A stretch of DNA of 64,000 bases from Deltaproteobacteria bacterium HGW-Deltaproteobacteria-12 (GTDB lineage Bacteria > Desulfobacterota > Syntrophia > Syntrophales > Smithellaceae): positions 111,493-175,492 of the forward strand of contig PHBK01000003.1 in NCBI GenBank assembly GCA_002840565.1, read 5' to 3'. Below the pieces are notes generated by a model. That model did no database searches. It had not been told where the DNA came from and saw only the letters and a list, made by a program, of their open reading frames with translations. Each line of letters opens with the position of its first letter. Position 1 is the stretch's first letter. This document shows, piece after piece, positions 14,582 to 23,745 of the stretch. The translations under genes and the position numbers were made by a program.

Positions 14582-16282
14582 TTATTTTTCCCTCGGATAC
14601 GGCCAGGCCGTAATGCCGCCTTCCATAACCTTGACGTTTTTCCAGCCGTTGCCTTCCAACGCCAGCGCAGCCTCGTAACCGCGCAGGGAAATCTTGCAAT
14701 AACAGATGATTTCCTTGTTTTTGTCCTCCGGCAGTTCTTGAAGACGTTTGCGCAGCGCGCCCAGTGGGATCAGCGTCTCGCCGATACCCAGACGGATCTG
14801 CTCGAATTCATCCGGCCCTCTTGTGTCTATAAGAAAAGGCTTTTCATTTTTTTGCACCTTTTCCCAAACTTCCTTGCAGGTAACTCCCTTGAGCCGGCCC
14901 TTCATTTTATTCTGCATCAGATGAGCCGTGGCGATAAAGTGATCAATGGCCAGCGAGAAGGGCGGCGCATAGGGCAGATCGGCGTTGATAAGGTCCTCAA
15001 CGGTCAATTTCCCCTGAATGGCTATTGCCCATTGGGCGATCTGCTTGGACACGTTGCCGGGGCCGATGCATTGGGCGCCCAGGACGCGGCCGGTTTGAGA
15101 ATCGGCAATGAGTTTAGTGATCAGGAGTTTTCCTTCCATGAAACCCGGTTTGTCCGGGCTGGCGTTGATGACCGTGATGACGTTCGAAAGTCCGAGCCTT
15201 TTGGCCGCCGTTTCCGAAAGTCCTGTGGAACCGGCCGCGTAATCAAAGACTTTGCAGATACCGGTTTGGATGGTTCCCGGAAAGGTGACGCAGTTGATCG
15301 ATGCGGCGTTTTCCCCCGCTACGCGGCCCTGCAAATTGGCCAGATCGCCGTAAGGCGCCAGCACCTTTTTCCCGGTAATACGGTTGACGGTTTCCACGCA
15401 GTCGCCTACGGCGTAAATATCCGGGTCGGAGGTCTGCATGTATTCATTGACATCGATGCCGTCCAGATCACCGATTTTTAAGCCGGCTTCTTTGGCTATT
15501 TTGACGTTGGGGCGCACGCCGATGGCCACAACCGCCAGTTCACAGGGCAATTCTGTCCCGTTCTGGAGTTTGACCGCCGTGAGCTTTCCGTTTTCTCCCA
15601 GGAACGCAGCAATGCCGTTATCGGTAATGACATTGGCCCCTTTATCCTTGACATGATTTTCCACGAGTTTCGCGAGTTCCAGATCAAGAAAGGTGAGCAG
15701 CTGCGGCAGTAGTTCAATAACGGTGATTTCAATTCCTGCCAGCTGCAGGGCTTCGCAGGTTTCAATGCCGATAAGTCCGCCGCCGATAACGACGGCTTTT
15801 TTAATTTTGCCTTCATCGCGCACTTTGCGCAAAAAATCTGCGTCTTTCATGGATTGCAGTGTGGTAATGCCCGTAAGATCCACGCCGGGAACAGGCGGCA
15901 TGCGCGGGACGGAGCCGGTCGCAATAACGAGTTTATCATAAACCATCGTGCCGGTTTCACCCGTGGCCAGCTTTTTAAAAGCGACGGAATGATTTTGAGT
16001 GTCAATTGCCGTGACTTCCGTGCTTACTTCAGCGTCAATATTCTTGGCATTGAGATAAAATATCGGGTTTCGCACCACACCGGTGGGCGTGCACAAAAGC
16101 TGGTTGCGGTCGTTAAAAAAACCTCCGACGTAATAGGGATAGCCGCAGGACGCCATGGACAGATCCGCCTCTTTTTGTAAAATGACGACCTCGGCATTGT
16201 TGTCTATTCGTCTGGCTTTCGCTGCCGCTTTAGGACCGGATGCCGATCCGCCGATAACAACAATTCTTTTCTTTTTTGTCAC
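14582..16282 (-). CDS. CoA-disulfide-reductase/NADH-oxidase-like flavoenzyme fused to rhodanese
   Basis: 566 residues. Residues 1-445 form a two-dinucleotide-binding flavoprotein: FAD motif VVIGGSASGPKAAAKA, the active-site segment MASCGYPYYVGG with the single redox cysteine of CoA-disulfide reductases, the NAD(P)H motif AVVIGGGLIGIETCEAL and the second FAD motif DIYAVGDCVE, then a dimerisation domain. Residues about 460-566 form a rhodanese domain with active loop CYCKISLRG. Such fusions reduce CoA disulfides, polysulfides or CoA-persulfides (Npsr/CoADR-rhodanese type). Start is GTG with SD GGAGAAA. It is followed without gap by the DUF1858-type gene and preceded by a thioesterase. Confidence 0.9.
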   Translation of the reverse strand: MTKKKRIVVIGGSASGPKAAAKARRIDNNAEVVILQKEADLSMASCGYPYYVGGFFNDRNQLLCTPTGVVRNPIFYLNAKNIDAEVSTEVTAIDTQNHSVAFKKLATGETGTMVYDKLVIATGSVPRMPPVPGVDLTGITTLQSMKDADFLRKVRDEGKIKKAVVIGGGLIGIETCEALQLAGIEITVIELLPQLLTFLDLELAKLVENHVKDKGANVITDNGIAAFLGENGKLTAVKLQNGTELPCELAVVAIGVRPNVKIAKEAGLKIGDLDGIDVNEYMQTSDPDIYAVGDCVETVNRITGKKVLAPYGDLANLQGRVAGENAASINCVTFPGTIQTGICKVFDYAAGSTGLSETAAKRLGLSNVITVINASPDKPGFMEGKLLITKLIADSQTGRVLGAQCIGPGNVSKQIAQWAIAIQGKLTVEDLINADLPYAPPFSLAIDHFIATAHLMQNKMKGRLKGVTCKEVWEKVQKNEKPFLIDTRGPDEFEQIRLGIGETLIPLGALRKRLQELPEDKNKEIICYCKISLRGYEAALALEGNGWKNVKVMEGGITAWPYPREK

Positions 16283-16301
16283 ATGTTTCTCCGTTTTCCT
16301 G

Positions 16302-16784
16302 TTATTCTTTAAGTAGGGTCAGCATCATCTCCTCGGGCACCTGGACGGCGATCAATTCACCACGCGCGCAGACTCTGCCGCCGGCGCTTAAGGTCGATTC
16401 CACAATTACCTTGCTTCCCTTTAACTCTTTCACCTTGCCGCGGATTTCGATCGGTCCGTCTAATGGTGTGGGCAGCAGATAATCCACATGCAGAGATGCA
16501 GTGAGAAAGCGTAACGGCGGCAGTGTATCCATTCCGCGGTTTTCTCCGCGGTATTTGGCTGCTGCGGCCGTGCCCGTGCTGTGGCAGTCAATAAGCGAGG
16601 CTATCAAACCGCCGTAGGCGTAGCCCGGGGCTGCCATGTATTTAGGATCGGGTTCATGAATGCAGACGGATTCTTCGCCGTCCCAGTAACTTTTAATTTT
16701 CATACCACTTTCGTTGAGGCGACCGCAGCCATAGCAGTGGCTTAATTCATCCGGGTAGTAATCCTGAAATGCTTTTTTAGTCAT
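16302..16784 (-). CDS. Hotdog-fold acyl-CoA thioesterase family protein
   Basis: 160 residues of the PaaI/4HBT-like superfamily. The long helix segment GYAYGGLIASLIDCHSTGTA and the strand LTASLHVDYLLPTPLDGPIEIRGKVKEL are typical; CYGCGRLNESGMKIKSYWDG at the N terminus matches a subgroup with a cysteine-containing leader. It probably hydrolyses a small or aromatic acyl-CoA. SD AAGGAG precedes the ATG. It is the first gene of the set that continues with the CoA-disulfide-reductase fusion (19 nt gap), which suggests a CoA-related theme. Confidence 0.8.
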   Translation of the reverse strand: MTKKAFQDYYPDELSHCYGCGRLNESGMKIKSYWDGEESVCIHEPDPKYMAAPGYAYGGLIASLIDCHSTGTAAAAKYRGENRGMDTLPPLRFLTASLHVDYLLPTPLDGPIEIRGKVKELKGSKVIVESTLSAGGRVCARGELIAVQVPEEMMLTLLKE

Positions 16785-16884
16785 AATTCTCCTTACATAG
16801 TGGATAGCGAATGGTGGATAGTGGATAGTAGCTCATAGCTCGTGGCTGGTCTTTCCTTGCACCTAGTGCCTTGTACCTTGCGCC
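16785..16884. repeat. Low-complexity intergenic repeats
   Basis: GTGGATAG or close variants recur three times between 16799 and 16829, followed by a degenerate CCTTG-rich stretch. The 11-mer at 16869-16879 (reverse complement AAGGTACAAGG) occurs again at 63734-63744 in another intergenic gap. No gene is present. Confidence 0.5.
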
Positions 16885-17838
16885 TTAAGCAAATGTGAGC
16901 TTTGTCCCCGACATATTTAAAATAAATTGATCCGGCATTTGCCTTTCCATAGCCATAATCGCCTTTCTTCCTGTGCAGTGTGTCGGAATGATGAAGGCTG
17001 GATGAAGTTTTTGCAGTTCATCGGTTGTCCGGTCAATAATTGGTTCAAAAAACGGACCGGAGAGGTGAAAGCCGCCCATTACGACGTGCACCTTATCGAT
17101 GCCGGTCACAGCCATTGCATAGCGCACAGTGTTGACAATGCCCGAATGGGCGCAGCCGGAAAGAATCACCAGCCCCTTGTCTTTAAGATTCATAACGATG
17201 GATGTGTCGTCTTCGATGGGATCCCAGACTTCCTGGCCGTCTTTTTGGCAATGAGGGAGGGGCCACCCTTTTTCAAAATCCGTGGTGTGTGGGACTTCGC
17301 CCAGGAAAAGAATGGTGTTATCCAGCAGCGGATAGGGCTTTTCCGTCTCAATCAAAGAAAGCCCCGCCTTTTTGACCATGTCGCGGGTCAACTTGGGAAA
17401 ATTGAGTTTAAATTCTTCACCGAGTTTGACATAGCGCGGCGACTTAAATACAGCCGGATGCGCAACTAAAGGAATGTTTTCCCTGCCGATCATCGCCGTC
17501 ATTCTGGTCATGCCGCCTGTGTGGTCACTGTGTCCATGGGAGAGAGCAACGGCCGCCACTTCCTTCAGATCAACCCCCAGAGTTTTAACGTTTTGCGCCG
17601 CACCGTTTTCGGAAAAGCCAAAATCAAAAAGCAGCGTGTGCTTTTTGCCTTCCACGGTTGTTTTGACCAGCGCCGAAAAACCGTGTTCCGCCACAACAGA
17701 GGCGCGGATTTCACCATCTTGAAGCGGCATGGCGCGTGTCACGACGGCATTGTTGTCCATTGCCGTCATTTCAATATAATTATCCTGTAAAGTTAAAATC
17801 TCAACTTTTTCCACGGCTTTTAATTTAGTTGAAGCCAT
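16885..17838 (-). CDS. Metallo-beta-lactamase-fold hydrolase (DHPS-like subgroup)
   Basis: 317 residues from the ATG at 17838, chosen because AAAGGAG precedes it and the earlier in-frame ATG overlaps the upstream gene. The metal-binding signature LSHGHSDHTGG is intact, with further ligands in SGCAHSG and GGFHLSG and a late His in PTHCTGRKA. This layout belongs to the subgroup that includes the archaeal dihydropterin-ribofuranosylaminobenzene phosphate synthase (COG1237). These proteins are common in anaerobes, often beside NifX-like genes, but their substrate is usually unknown. It is the last gene of the ORP-like operon. Confidence 0.85.
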   Translation of the reverse strand: MASTKLKAVEKVEILTLQDNYIEMTAMDNNAVVTRAMPLQDGEIRASVVAEHGFSALVKTTVEGKKHTLLFDFGFSENGAAQNVKTLGVDLKEVAAVALSHGHSDHTGGMTRMTAMIGRENIPLVAHPAVFKSPRYVKLGEEFKLNFPKLTRDMVKKAGLSLIETEKPYPLLDNTILFLGEVPHTTDFEKGWPLPHCQKDGQEVWDPIEDDTSIVMNLKDKGLVILSGCAHSGIVNTVRYAMAVTGIDKVHVVMGGFHLSGPFFEPIIDRTTDELQKLHPAFIIPTHCTGRKAIMAMERQMPDQFILNMSGTKLTFA

Positions 17839-17857
17839 TGTTAGTTCTCCTTTTGTT

Positions 17858-18196
17858 TTAGTGATCGCAAACATTTGCGCCGACTTGCAGTGTGCCGGTA
17901 AAAAAATCGGTTATCAGCTTTTCCGGCTTGTCAGCCGGTGCGCCGACAATAACTCGAATGTTCTGCTGAGCGAATAACTGTTGGGCTCGCTGGCCCATGC
18001 CTCCTGCAATAATCATGGTTACACCTTTTTCGGCAAGCCACGGCGGTAAAAGTCCCGGCTCATGCGGTGGTGCCGCAATCTCTTCGCTTTTGATAATGTT
18101 TTTGGTTTGCGGATCAACATCGATCAGCGCAAAGCTTGCACAGTGCCCGAAATGCATGGTCAGTTTTCCTTCCGCTAATGGTATGGCAATTTTCAT
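17858..18196 (-). CDS. NifX/NifB-C-terminal-like (orange-protein family) protein 1
   Basis: 112 residues. MKIAIPLAEGKLTMHFGHCASFALIDVD and the later VTMIIAGGMGQRAQQLFAQQNIRVIVG show the dinitrogenase Fe-Mo cofactor-binding fold (NifX, NafY, NifB C terminus, MTH1175, orange protein). The FGHC(A) histidine/cysteine pair is a typical metal-cluster ligand site. Family members bind Mo- or Fe-containing clusters. SD AAGGAG. It lies between Mrp and the beta-lactamase-fold gene. Confidence 0.88.
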   Translation of the reverse strand: MKIAIPLAEGKLTMHFGHCASFALIDVDPQTKNIIKSEEIAAPPHEPGLLPPWLAEKGVTMIIAGGMGQRAQQLFAQQNIRVIVGAPADKPEKLITDFFTGTLQVGANVCDH

Positions 18197-18208
18197 AGTC
18201 TTTTCTCC

Positions 18209-19102
18209 TTAAGAATTTAGTTTATTTGTTTTATCCGTGTCTGTGATCTGGTCGATAATCTCCTGCATTATTTTCCCCGTCGGGGTTTCCGAGAAATGGT
18301 AAATGAACACTTTACCGGAATCGCCGGACTGGGCGAGTGCCGGATCCATCGGAATTGCCCCCAGGAAAGGCACTTTCATGTCCACGGCTATTTTGCTTCC
18401 AGCGCCCACGGGGAAAATCTGAGTAATCTCGCCGCACTTTGGACAGACAAAACCGCTCATGTTTTCCACCACGCCCAAGACCGGCACATTGACTTGCCGG
18501 CAGAAGCTGATCGATTTGCGCACATCGACGGCCGCCACTTTTTGCGGCGTGGTGACGATCACCGCGCCGTCGAGCGGCTGGATGAGTTGGCAAAGCGAAA
18601 GCGGTTCGTCGCCGGTTCCGGGAGGCGCGTCCACAATCAGATAGTCCAGGTCGCCCCATTCTACATCCGCGAGAAACTGCTTTATCACTCCCATTTTCAT
18701 TGGCCCACGCCAAATGATTGCGTCGTCGGAGTTTTTTAGTAGAAATCCAATCGACATGATTTTCATGTTGCCCCGTTCTACCGGAATCAATCCGCCGTCA
18801 GTACCCTGGAGGCTTTCATTTTCCAGTCCCAGCATTGTGGGCACGCTCGGGCCGTGAATATCGACGTCTAAGAGGCCCACGCGCAGACCGTTCAGTGCCA
18901 GCGCTGTGGCCAGATTAACTGCGACAGTGCTTTTGCCGACGCCTCCCTTGCCGGAGAGCACAACAATTTTGTGTTGAATACGGCAGAGTCTGGCCTGGAG
19001 ACGGCGGCGGTCCGCATATGCCTCTTTGCTTTCGTTTTGCTGCTGATTTTTAGCGGTGCAGCTTGAGTCTCCGCATGAATCACATGTTTTCCTGCTTTCC
19101 AC
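18209..19102 (-). CDS. mrp: Mrp/NBP35-type Fe-S cluster carrier ATPase
   Basis: 297 residues. The deviant Walker A GKGGVGKST and the DxD/Walker B region (LLDVDIHGPSVPTMLG, LIVDAPPGTGDEP) define the Mrp/ApbC/NBP35 P-loop family that carries 4Fe-4S clusters to apoproteins. A conserved CPKCG (about residue 215) is the bridging-cluster CxxC, and an N-terminal CDSCGDSSC adds an NBP35-like cysteine set. Start is GTG with SD GGGAGG. It sits between a scaffold gene and an NifX-like gene in the ORP-like operon, where it could load a metal cluster. Confidence 0.93.
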   Translation of the reverse strand: MESRKTCDSCGDSSCTAKNQQQNESKEAYADRRRLQARLCRIQHKIVVLSGKGGVGKSTVAVNLATALALNGLRVGLLDVDIHGPSVPTMLGLENESLQGTDGGLIPVERGNMKIMSIGFLLKNSDDAIIWRGPMKMGVIKQFLADVEWGDLDYLIVDAPPGTGDEPLSLCQLIQPLDGAVIVTTPQKVAAVDVRKSISFCRQVNVPVLGVVENMSGFVCPKCGEITQIFPVGAGSKIAVDMKVPFLGAIPMDPALAQSGDSGKVFIYHFSETPTGKIMQEIIDQITDTDKTNKLNS

Positions 19103-19117
19103 TTCAATATCCTCCCT

Positions 19118-19504
19118 TTATTTTTGTTTTATAAGATAATCGTCGCAAGCGGCGGCGAGCGTGTTGGCTGCCAGAAGCGCACAGTGTTGATGGTCTTCGG
19201 GCAGGCCTTCCAGCGCTTTAAGCACATCCTGCTGGGTAATCGCGGCAGCTTCAGTAATACTTTTCCCCTCTGCCAGGCAAGTCGTGATGCTGCCACTGGC
19301 CAATGAAGGGTCGCAGCCGTCGGTGATAAATGATATCTTCTTTATTCTTTCGCCTTCAACCTGAAGCCAGAACTCCATAGTGTCACCGCAGGGGCCGGTA
19401 ACTTTTGCATGCCCGTTGAAATTATCAAGTATACCCAGGTTATGCGGATCTTTTGCATGCCTGCGCGCAGCAAGATAAAAATTGTCCAGATTAATTACTT
19501 CCAT
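19118..19504 (-). CDS. IscU/NifU-N-like iron-sulfur scaffold 1
   Basis: 128 residues. The three scaffold cysteine sites are recognisable in TGPCGDTMEF, ITDGCDPSLASGS and EDHQHCALLAANTL, the order seen in NifU N-terminal/IscU domains. Length fits the family. It probably assembles or transfers Fe-S units inside the ORP-like cluster. SD GGAG. A paralogue with the same pattern is encoded at 27902-28333. Confidence 0.88.
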   Translation of the reverse strand: MEVINLDNFYLAARRHAKDPHNLGILDNFNGHAKVTGPCGDTMEFWLQVEGERIKKISFITDGCDPSLASGSITTCLAEGKSITEAAAITQQDVLKALEGLPEDHQHCALLAANTLAAACDDYLIKQK

Positions 19505-19511
19505 ATCTATT

Positions 19512-20378
19512 CTACTCCTTCTGCAAATTAAGATTTTTCCAAATTTCTATAATATCTTGGGCGCAGACCGCGTCGATTTCAACAACCGTTTTCTTTTTTA
19601 TTTGCGCCTTGGTAAAAGATGAGTCGTAACGAATTCTCCCGGCAACGCTAGCACCGGCAAGTCTTGCTTTGTTCTCGATTTGTTGCGTCATTTCCGCGTT
19701 TACATTCCACTTGTTGACGCAAATTGCTGTGGGGATTTGGAAGTGGCGTGTCAAAGACAGCACCCTTTCCAGATCATGTTCCCCCGACACCGTGGGTTCG
19801 GTGACGATCAAAACTTGCGTTGCGCCGGTAAGTGAAGCAATAACCGGACAGCCGATGCCCGGGGGGCCGTCCACAATGATCAGTGAATGATTTTCTTCTT
19901 CAGCGAGCCGTCTGGCTTCGCGGCGCACAGTGGAAACAAGTTTGCCGGAATTTTCAGCAGCTATCCCCAAACGGGCGTGAACCATCGGGCCGCAACGCGT
20001 GTCCGACAAAAACCACTCACCACAGCGCCGCAGGGGGAAATCAATGGCGCCCTCCGGGCAAAACCGCACGCAAACGCCGCAGCTTTCGCAGGAGATCGAA
20101 TCAATGGAAAACATATCCACATTATTGGAAATCGCGCCGAAACGGCACAGGTCCTGGCAGATGCCGCAACCGGTGCAGTCGTTCTGGCGAATGACCGCTT
20201 CATGACCGCTTTCGAATTCATGTCGCTCGCGGATCGTCGGCTCTAAAACCAGATGCAGGTCCGCCGCGTCCACATCGCAATCGCATACGACGGGACGATC
20301 AGCCAATACGGCGAAAGACGCCGTGACACTGGTTTTTCCCGTTCCCCCCTTGCCGCTGATAATGACTAGCTCTTGCAT
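19512..20378 (-). CDS. MinD-family ATPase with inserted 2x[4Fe-4S] ferredoxin domain 1
   Basis: 288 residues. Walker [11 protein letters not shown] starts the protein and LIIVDGPPGIGCPVIASL follows later, as in MinD/ParA ATPases. Between them (about residues 63-112) is a two-cluster ferredoxin: CTGCGICQDLCRF and CESCGVCVRFCPEGAIDFP. Such MinD-Fd proteins occur in pairs in the ORP clusters of Desulfovibrio and related anaerobes, where they interact with the orange protein. The 19512 gene ends 7 nt before the scaffold start. A paralogue (22259-23107) is in the same operon. Confidence 0.93.
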   Translation of the reverse strand: MQELVIISGKGGTGKTSVTASFAVLADRPVVCDCDVDAADLHLVLEPTIRERHEFESGHEAVIRQNDCTGCGICQDLCRFGAISNNVDMFSIDSISCESCGVCVRFCPEGAIDFPLRRCGEWFLSDTRCGPMVHARLGIAAENSGKLVSTVRREARRLAEEENHSLIIVDGPPGIGCPVIASLTGATQVLIVTEPTVSGEHDLERVLSLTRHFQIPTAICVNKWNVNAEMTQQIENKARLAGASVAGRIRYDSSFTKAQIKKKTVVEIDAVCAQDIIEIWKNLNLQKE

Positions 20379-20423
20379 AATTCAACCTTTCAAATAATAG
20401 GCAGCTCCTTATTAATTTGCAAA

Positions 20424-21044
20424 TCACATCAATAGCCGACAGACCACAAGCACATCTTGGTGTGTATTGTTGTACTCTTTAACCTTCATTCCCTTTTCCG
20501 TAAAAAAGACCTTTGTTTCCGAGAGACTGCCCGTACTCATTTCATGCTGTCTTCCTTCCAGCGCGTGAATTTTATCAACCAGAGCGAATCCCCGGGCATT
20601 AAAATCGCTCAGAATTATTCTTCCTGCCGGTGATAGTATCCGCAGCAATTCGGCGCAGACCTTGCGGACAGAGGAAAGGTGATGAACCAAGTTGACCGCA
20701 AAAATAACATCAAAAAAACTATTATCGCAGGGAATGCTCTCGACATCGGCCACACCGAAAGATACTTGTTGAGCCAGGCCAAAATACTGTAAATTGAGCA
20801 GGGCGTATTTTTGCTCTTCGGCTGAAATATCAAAGGAAAAGAAATTGTATCCTGCCCGGGCCAGCGCCATTGTAAAATATCCTTTCCCTGTGCCGACCTC
20901 CAGGATATTCCCGGAGATGGGACGGGCTTTTTCGATAATAAATGACCTCTCTTTATCAATGTCGTATCCATATTGCCGGTAAATTGCGATGCGTTCCAAA
21001 TAGCGTTTGTGATTCTCAATCAATTCGTTGTCCATTGCTTTCAT
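20424..21044 (-). CDS. Class I SAM-dependent methyltransferase
   Basis: 206 residues. Motif I is ILEVGTGKGYFTMALARAG, followed by an acidic motif II (FFSFDIS), and VSFGVADVESIPCDNSFFDVIFAVNLVHHL matches motifs III-IV of Rossmann methyltransferases. The substrate is unknown. Its ATG overlaps the stop of the radical SAM gene as ATGA, so the two are translationally coupled and may modify the same target. Confidence 0.88.
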   Translation of the reverse strand: MKAMDNELIENHKRYLERIAIYRQYGYDIDKERSFIIEKARPISGNILEVGTGKGYFTMALARAGYNFFSFDISAEEQKYALLNLQYFGLAQQVSFGVADVESIPCDNSFFDVIFAVNLVHHLSSVRKVCAELLRILSPAGRIILSDFNARGFALVDKIHALEGRQHEMSTGSLSETKVFFTEKGMKVKEYNNTHQDVLVVCRLLM

Positions 21045-22009
21045 AATAATTTATCCGATATTTTGTAAAACACCGCATGGCTGGTGCGCAGTGTTGTAAT
21101 CCGTTTCTCGTCTAAGAGCTTTTTGAGTTTCTTGACTGCGTCCTGCGGATGCAAGCCCAGCCCTGAACAGATTCCGGAAAGCGTGCAGGGCCTTCTGGCC
21201 AGCAAAGAAAAGATTTCTTCGTTGGCGATATCTTTTGCGGCAGCAACGGAAAGATCAACGGATTCATCATCGTTTATGATATCCACTGCGCCCGTAAAGA
21301 GAGTAGCAAGATTTTTCATCTGTTTTTTTTCTACGGTGCAGGCAAACTCTTCCGCCGCCGGACGGCAAACCGTATTGAGCTGCACTTTCCCGGCACCAAT
21401 TTTTTTTGCCAAAGCGGCTATCTTTTCTACTTCTGCAGCCATGCCGGTTACGCCGGAAACCAGAAGAACTTCCAGCCAAACCCGTCCCGGAAAATCGCGC
21501 GTAAATTCAAACAGTCCATTAACCATGTTGTCGAAGGAAATGCCGCAGTGGGGGCGGTTAACGTATCGAAACATCGTTTCATCACCGGCATCGAGCGATG
21601 GAATGACCAGATCAGCCCGCATCAAAGCGGCCCGGACTTCCGGTAGAAAAAGCAAAGAGCCGTTGGTCAGGACGGCCACGGGGATAGTGGTCATTTTCTT
21701 AATCATGCCTATGAGTTCGCCCACGGCTGAATGCAGCGTCGGTTCCCCGGAACCGGCGATACTGATGAAATTTGGACGTTCCCCTGTCGCCAATTTGATT
21801 TTTAACTCGCTTAATATGTCTTCAATCGGAACGTAGGGACGCCGTTCTATGGTTTTATTCGTTGTGCGTCCCAACTGACAATAGATGCAATCGTAAGTGC
21901 AGGTTTTAAACGGTACCAGGTCAATGCCCAGCGAGCGTCCCAGCCGCCGTGACGGGACGGGTCCGTAAAGATATTTAAAATCGCTTGAACTCACTTTTTT
22001 AATCTCCAC
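21041..22009 (-). CDS. Radical SAM protein with C-terminal winged helix
   Basis: 322 residues. [11 protein letters not shown] carries the CxxxCxxC cluster motif and [11 protein letters not shown] the family GGE-like element. [20 protein letters not shown] marks the COG0731 subgroup, common in Desulfobacterota and archaea and near Fe-S gene sets. Residues about 250-322 look like a winged-helix domain ([21 protein letters not shown]). Start is GTG, overlapping FmdB by 11 nt. Function is unproven; possibilities include RNA or cofactor modification. Confidence 0.88.
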   Translation of the reverse strand: MEIKKVSSSDFKYLYGPVPSRRLGRSLGIDLVPFKTCTYDCIYCQLGRTTNKTIERRPYVPIEDILSELKIKLATGERPNFISIAGSGEPTLHSAVGELIGMIKKMTTIPVAVLTNGSLLFLPEVRAALMRADLVIPSLDAGDETMFRYVNRPHCGISFDNMVNGLFEFTRDFPGRVWLEVLLVSGVTGMAAEVEKIAALAKKIGAGKVQLNTVCRPAAEEFACTVEKKQMKNLATLFTGAVDIINDDESVDLSVAAAKDIANEEIFSLLARRPCTLSGICSGLGLHPQDAVKKLKKLLDEKRITTLRTSHAVFYKISDKLL

Positions 22010-22256
22010 AATGCGATTCCCCGCACCGCTGGCTTGCGCCGCAGCAGGTTTTGCCGGTTTCTTCCAGCGAGCAGCTCTTGCGCGAGTTGTGGCGGCTTTG
22101 ACCCTGTGATTTCAAAATAAAACCGCTGCCGCCGCTGACCAGCCTTTGGACGTTTCCCCCGCATTCGGGACACGTCTTATGCGGCTCTTCTTTCATGCTT
22201 TGCTGCCGTTCAAAGCGCACATGGCAACTATTGCATTCATATTCATAGGTCGGCAT
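21999..22256 (-). CDS. FmdB-type zinc-ribbon protein
   Basis: 85 residues. [21 protein letters not shown] with CPECGG is the FmdB regulatory-protein/zinc-ribbon signature. The C terminus adds further cysteines (SCS, CCG, RCGESHC), possibly a second metal site. FmdB-like proteins are small regulators or chaperones of unclear mechanism. SD AAAGG; start two bases after the MinD stop. Confidence 0.85.
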   Translation of the reverse strand: MPTYEYECNSCHVRFERQQSMKEEPHKTCPECGGNVQRLVSGGSGFILKSQGQSRHNSRKSCSLEETGKTCCGASQRCGESHCGD

Positions 22257-22258
22257 TT

Positions 22259-23107
22259 TTATATCCTTTCTTTCTTTTTAAATTTGCTTATTTTTACCAT
22301 CAGGTTCTCAAAAAGTTTGCGATATTCCGGCAACGCATCAACCATCATGATTCCCCGGGAATAGGCCTCGGCAATCCGGCGGTCGTCCGGTATCTCCAGT
22401 AAAACGGGGATGTTTTCCTTTTCGCAATAATGGTGTACGCGGTCATCTCCGCTGCCCATCCGGTTGATAATGACGCCGAAGGGAATTTTCAGTTCGCGCA
22501 CCATGTCCACGGCAAGCGCAAGATCGTTCAGGCCAAACGGCGTTGGTTCCGTAACCAGCAAGATCATATCCGTATCCCGAATGGTGGCAATGACCGGGCA
22601 TGATGTTCCCGGAGGCGCATCCAGAATAGCCGGAAGATTATTATGCAGGTGCTCTTTGACTGCTCGGATCAGCGGTGGCGCCATGGCTACACCGACATCC
22701 AGTCTCCCGCCAATGAGGGTGATTTTTTCCGACGTCAGTGTTTCGACCACACCGATGCGGCGGCCGACCTCCGTTATTGCTTTTGGAGGACAGACACGTG
22801 TACAACCACCGCAGCCGTGGCACATTTCCGGGAATATTAACGGCGCCGTTCCAAATGTGACAATGGCGTGGTATTCACAAAATTTGCTGCATTCGCCGCA
22901 GCTGTTGCAAAGCGATTCATCAACCTGGGGAATCGGAATCGTCACGATTTCTTCTCTGACCTTGTCTCCCTTAAGAAACAGATGGGCGTTAGGCTCTTCT
23001 ACGTCGCAGTCTAAAAGTAGGACATGGTTGCCCATCGCACGTGCTAGATTAACTGCTACGGTGGTTTTGCCGGTTCCTCCTTTGCCGGAAGCGATAGCAA
23101 TTTTCAC
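22259..23107 (-). CDS. MinD-family ATPase with inserted 2x[4Fe-4S] ferredoxin domain 2
   Basis: 282 residues. Walker [19 protein letters not shown] is at the N terminus, [15 protein letters not shown] further on. The inserted ferredoxin (about 66-112) has [16 protein letters not shown] and [16 protein letters not shown]. It pairs with the MinD-Fd at 19512-20378, as in known ORP clusters. The GTG start (SD GGAGG) overlaps the stop of the membrane-protein gene by 4 nt. Confidence 0.93.
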   Translation of the reverse strand: MKIAIASGKGGTGKTTVAVNLARAMGNHVLLLDCDVEEPNAHLFLKGDKVREEIVTIPIPQVDESLCNSCGECSKFCEYHAIVTFGTAPLIFPEMCHGCGGCTRVCPPKAITEVGRRIGVVETLTSEKITLIGGRLDVGVAMAPPLIRAVKEHLHNNLPAILDAPPGTSCPVIATIRDTDMILLVTEPTPFGLNDLALAVDMVRELKIPFGVIINRMGSGDDRVHHYCEKENIPVLLEIPDDRRIAEAYSRGIMMVDALPEYRKLFENLMVKISKFKKKERI

Positions 23108-23745
23108 GTTTTGCCTCCATAAGAAAAAGGAATAGAATGATTGTCTTTTCTTTCTTTAATCCAGAGCAAGGGAAAAACTATGTCGCTGGTGCAGCAGGGC
23201 ACCCAGACCGCTAAGAACAGAAAGACGGCGATCAAAATCGTAGTGACAACATCGATAGACGTTCCCAGTGCCATTAAAACATGAAACAGCGACGCCCACG
23301 TGCTGAGCAGCACATGTCCCGCGTGGGGAATTCTGGTGTGGGAGATAAAATAGCCCAGCGCAATGCCGACCAATGCCAGGGGGTTCACTATCCACCATTT
23401 TTCGATAAAGCCCAAGTGAACTCCGCGATAAGGAAGGTTAAGCAGCCATTCTCCCGCAAAAGGAATGAGCGAATCGCTTAAAGTGGCAATGCCGACCGAA
23501 CCGAAATATCCAATAAGAATCGTTCGCCAAATGCCTTCGCCTGAGTGCATCCGGTACATCGCTGTGGTTACCAGGGCACTGATCAGCACATGCAGAGGAT
23601 GCATCGTCCAGAATAACGTGGACGAAATTTCCCGTGGTATCCGAAATTGTATAAATGCGGCCATAATGACAATGCCGGTTACGGTTCCAAATGCCGTAAA
23701 GGGGGCATGAGTTCGAAGTTCGGTCGCAATTCCAGGTGCTTTCAT
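23104..23745 (-). CDS. Polytopic membrane protein of unknown function
   Basis: 213 residues with about six hydrophobic helices. Near the C terminus VPCCTSDIVFPLLW places two cysteines at a membrane edge, and several histidines are distributed over the loops (MHPLHVL, RMHSGEG, FHVLMAL). I do not recognise the family. Start and stop both overlap their neighbours (trmO, MinD) by 4 nt, so it is a coupled member of the operon and could anchor the ORP-like proteins to the membrane (inference). Confidence 0.7.
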   Translation of the reverse strand: MKAPGIATELRTHAPFTAFGTVTGIVIMAAFIQFRIPREISSTLFWTMHPLHVLISALVTTAMYRMHSGEGIWRTILIGYFGSVGIATLSDSLIPFAGEWLLNLPYRGVHLGFIEKWWIVNPLALVGIALGYFISHTRIPHAGHVLLSTWASLFHVLMALGTSIDVVTTILIAVFLFLAVWVPCCTSDIVFPLLWIKERKDNHSIPFSYGGKT

